A stretch of 6,817 nt of DNA, from positions 1 to 6,817 of the forward strand of contig JAFYAD010000225.1 of the NCBI GenBank assembly GCA_017540915.1, read 5' to 3'. The notes under the pieces are model-generated. The model had not been told where the DNA came from and ran no database searches. It saw only the letters and a list, made by a program, of their open reading frames with translations. Positions 6,342-6,817 of the stretch are shown here, in pieces; the first letter of the stretch is position 1; each line of letters opens with the position of its first letter. The translations under genes were made by a program, and so were the position numbers. This stretch comes from Lachnospiraceae bacterium (GTDB lineage: Bacteria; Bacillota_A; Clostridia; Lachnospirales; Lachnospiraceae).

Positions 6342-6504
6342 TTTTGCCACACATTCCTGCCATTCCGCAGCTTCCGCAATTGCATCCGCAGGATGACAGT
6401 CCCTTTCTTTTTTTGTTTACGATAGAAAATATCGCCGCTCCCACTACAGCCAGCAATATCAATATCACGATAATATTTCCTGTATTTTCAGCAATCCATG
6501 CCAT
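6325..6504 (-). CDS. FeoB-associated Cys-rich membrane peptide
   Basis: 59 residues. After a short N-terminus (MAWIAENTGN) there is one hydrophobic segment, about residues 11-29, then a basic stretch NKKRKG. A cysteine cluster follows: Cys39, Cys41, Cys43, Cys46 and Cys52, spaced CxCxCx2Cx5C in SSCGCNCGSCGMAGMC. This layout is that of the FeoB-associated Cys-rich membrane protein family, normally encoded beside the ferrous iron transporter FeoB; its role is not well defined, and metal binding or thiol chemistry at the inner membrane face is presumed. The start is supported by AGAGGG (6517-6512), 7 nt upstream. It is the first gene after the promoter at 6603-6631 and overlaps the ATPase start by 17 or 26 nt. 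No feoB is visible in the window, so the association with iron rests on family resemblance. Confidence 0.85.
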   Translation of the reverse strand: MAWIAENTGNIIVILILLAVVGAAIFSIVNKKRKGLSSCGCNCGSCGMAGMCGKNEGRK

Positions 6505-6547
6505 AAATGAGCCCTCTTGTATATGTTTTGAAACACTCTGTTTTGTG

Positions 6548-6563
6548 GTTAGTTTGAGCTAAC
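6548..6563. promoter_or_regulatory. 16-bp dyad in the Cys-rich gene leader, candidate operator
   Basis: GTTAG-N6-CTAAC, followed on the minus strand by C (CTAACC). It lies about 33-48 nt downstream of the predicted transcript start. The half-site GGTTAG/CTAACC matches that of DtxR/IdeR/MntR-type metal-responsive repressors, though the classic DtxR box has a 1-nt centre rather than 6. The regulator is inferred only. Confidence 0.45.
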
Positions 6564-6602
6564 TGTGCTGAAAGTCATCACCTATTTTGTCTTTCGTGCA
6601 TA

Positions 6603-6618
6603 GTTATACATGACTAAC
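6603..6618. promoter_or_regulatory. Second 16-bp dyad overlapping the -10 box, candidate operator
   Basis: Read on the minus strand this is GTTAG-N6-ATAAC, preceded by G (GGTTAG), so it shares nine of ten arm positions with the dyad at 6548-6563. It covers the -10 box and part of the spacer, where a bound repressor would block polymerase. The two dyads are 55 bp apart, close to five helical turns. Confidence 0.45.
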
Positions 6619-6631
6619 CATGCTTTGTCAA
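6603..6631 (-). promoter_or_regulatory. Sigma-A promoter of the Cys-rich peptide/ABC operon
   Basis: On the minus strand, consensus TTGACA (6631-6626), a 17-nt spacer and TATAAC (6608-6603, five of six). Directly upstream are an A6 run and a T8 run (6633-6648), suiting an UP element. The predicted start is near 6596, leaving an approximately 90-nt leader before the ATG at 6504. Confidence 0.8.
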
Positions 6632-6668
6632 GTTTTTTCAAAAAAAACTCCGGATAGCTGTGAACAGC

Positions 6669-6703
6669 AACACCCCGGGATCATGGCAAAATCCCGGGGT
6701 GTT
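6669..6703 (-). terminator. Strong 13-bp stem-loop upstream of the ABC operon, probable end of the preceding gene
   Basis: AACACCCCGGGAT and ATCCCGGGGTGTT form a perfect 13-bp stem with a 9-nt loop. Neither strand has a U-run directly after it. On the minus strand a small GCTGT/ACAGC hairpin and then T8 (6648-6641) follow about 20-30 nt later. It lies 79 nt downstream of the partial gene's stop at 6782, so it is most likely part of that gene's 3' end. Confidence 0.55.
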
Positions 6704-6781
6704 ATCATGTCGCTGTAATCAGCAACCATATTTCGTTTTTTCATAAGGAGTTGGAAAAATCTTTAATTAGGCTTAAATCTG

Positions 6782-6817
6782 TTATCCGATAGCTGCAAAT
6801 CCGTTCTCCAGATCTGC
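6782..6817 (-). CDS. C-terminal end of an unrecognised gene entering from the right
   Basis: The minus-strand frame at the right edge reads ADLENGFAAIG and then stops (TAA, 6784-6782). It is the most protein-like of the three minus frames, and a stem-loop follows at 6669-6703, consistent with a gene end. Eleven residues are too few to assign a family; I cannot say whether it is feoB. The other two minus frames stop at about 6763 and 6741. Tentative. Confidence 0.3.
   Translation of the reverse strand, partial: ADLENGFAAIG

Noticed and set aside
6549..6578. Nine-codon upstream ORF (MTFSTVSSN) in the leader of the Cys-rich gene
   Set aside because: Ribosome-site spacing is too short and the peptide is uninformative. 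The stretch is better explained by the dyad at 6548-6563.
6764..6779. TTTAA-N6-TTAAA dyad near the right edge as a third operator
   Set aside because: The arms do not match the GTTAG/CTAAC half-sites and are plain AT-rich sequence, so a chance palindrome is likely.

Overview
The window looks like a piece of chromosome from a Clostridia-type Firmicute, most likely a Lachnospiraceae relative. The grounds are moderate G+C, strong GGAGG-type ribosome sites, sigma-A promoters with 17-nt spacers, the presence of YqeG and a FeoB-associated Cys-rich peptide, and an EF-P whose tip lysine falls at position 32. This placement rests on gene content and style only. No rRNA, tRNA, CRISPR array, transposase or phage gene is visible.

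Left part (1-2000). A YegS/BmrU-type lipid kinase runs leftward off the window edge with no stop codon (813 to 1). Divergent from it, on the plus strand, are yqeG (942-1478, HAD phosphatase family) and rpiB (1551-2000, ribose-5-phosphate isomerase B). yqeG has no ribosome site, and a plausible -10 box sits so close to its ATG that the mRNA may be leaderless.

Middle (2001-2860). A 238-nt spacer separates rpiB from efp (2239-2796). It holds an 88-bp element bounded by perfect 17-bp inverted repeats that can fold in two competing ways. A near-consensus promoter for efp follows directly. efp ends in a strong stem-loop terminator that also serves the convergent ABC operon.

Right part (2855-6817). 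On the minus strand, one promoter region (6603-6631) precedes a three-gene unit: a 59-residue membrane peptide with a cysteine cluster (FeoB-associated family), an overlapping MacB/LolD-type ABC ATPase, and a large 897-residue FtsX/MacB-type permease. The promoter and leader carry two related 16-bp dyads (GTTAG-N6-MTAAC) that resemble half-sites of metal-responsive DtxR-family operators. The permease has a long charged helical insertion, apparently a coiled-coil hairpin, right after its first membrane segment. At the right edge there is probably the last 11 codons of another minus-strand gene, followed by a perfect 13-bp stem-loop.

The left genes are housekeeping functions: lipid phosphorylation, pentose phosphate metabolism and translation elongation at proline stretches. 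The right operon is the accessory-looking part, an envelope exporter or envelope-remodelling ABC system tied to a putative iron-linked peptide. I see no clear evidence of a wholly new system. The most unusual points are the pairing of the Cys-rich peptide with an ABC exporter under a two-dyad promoter, and the structured element upstream of efp.
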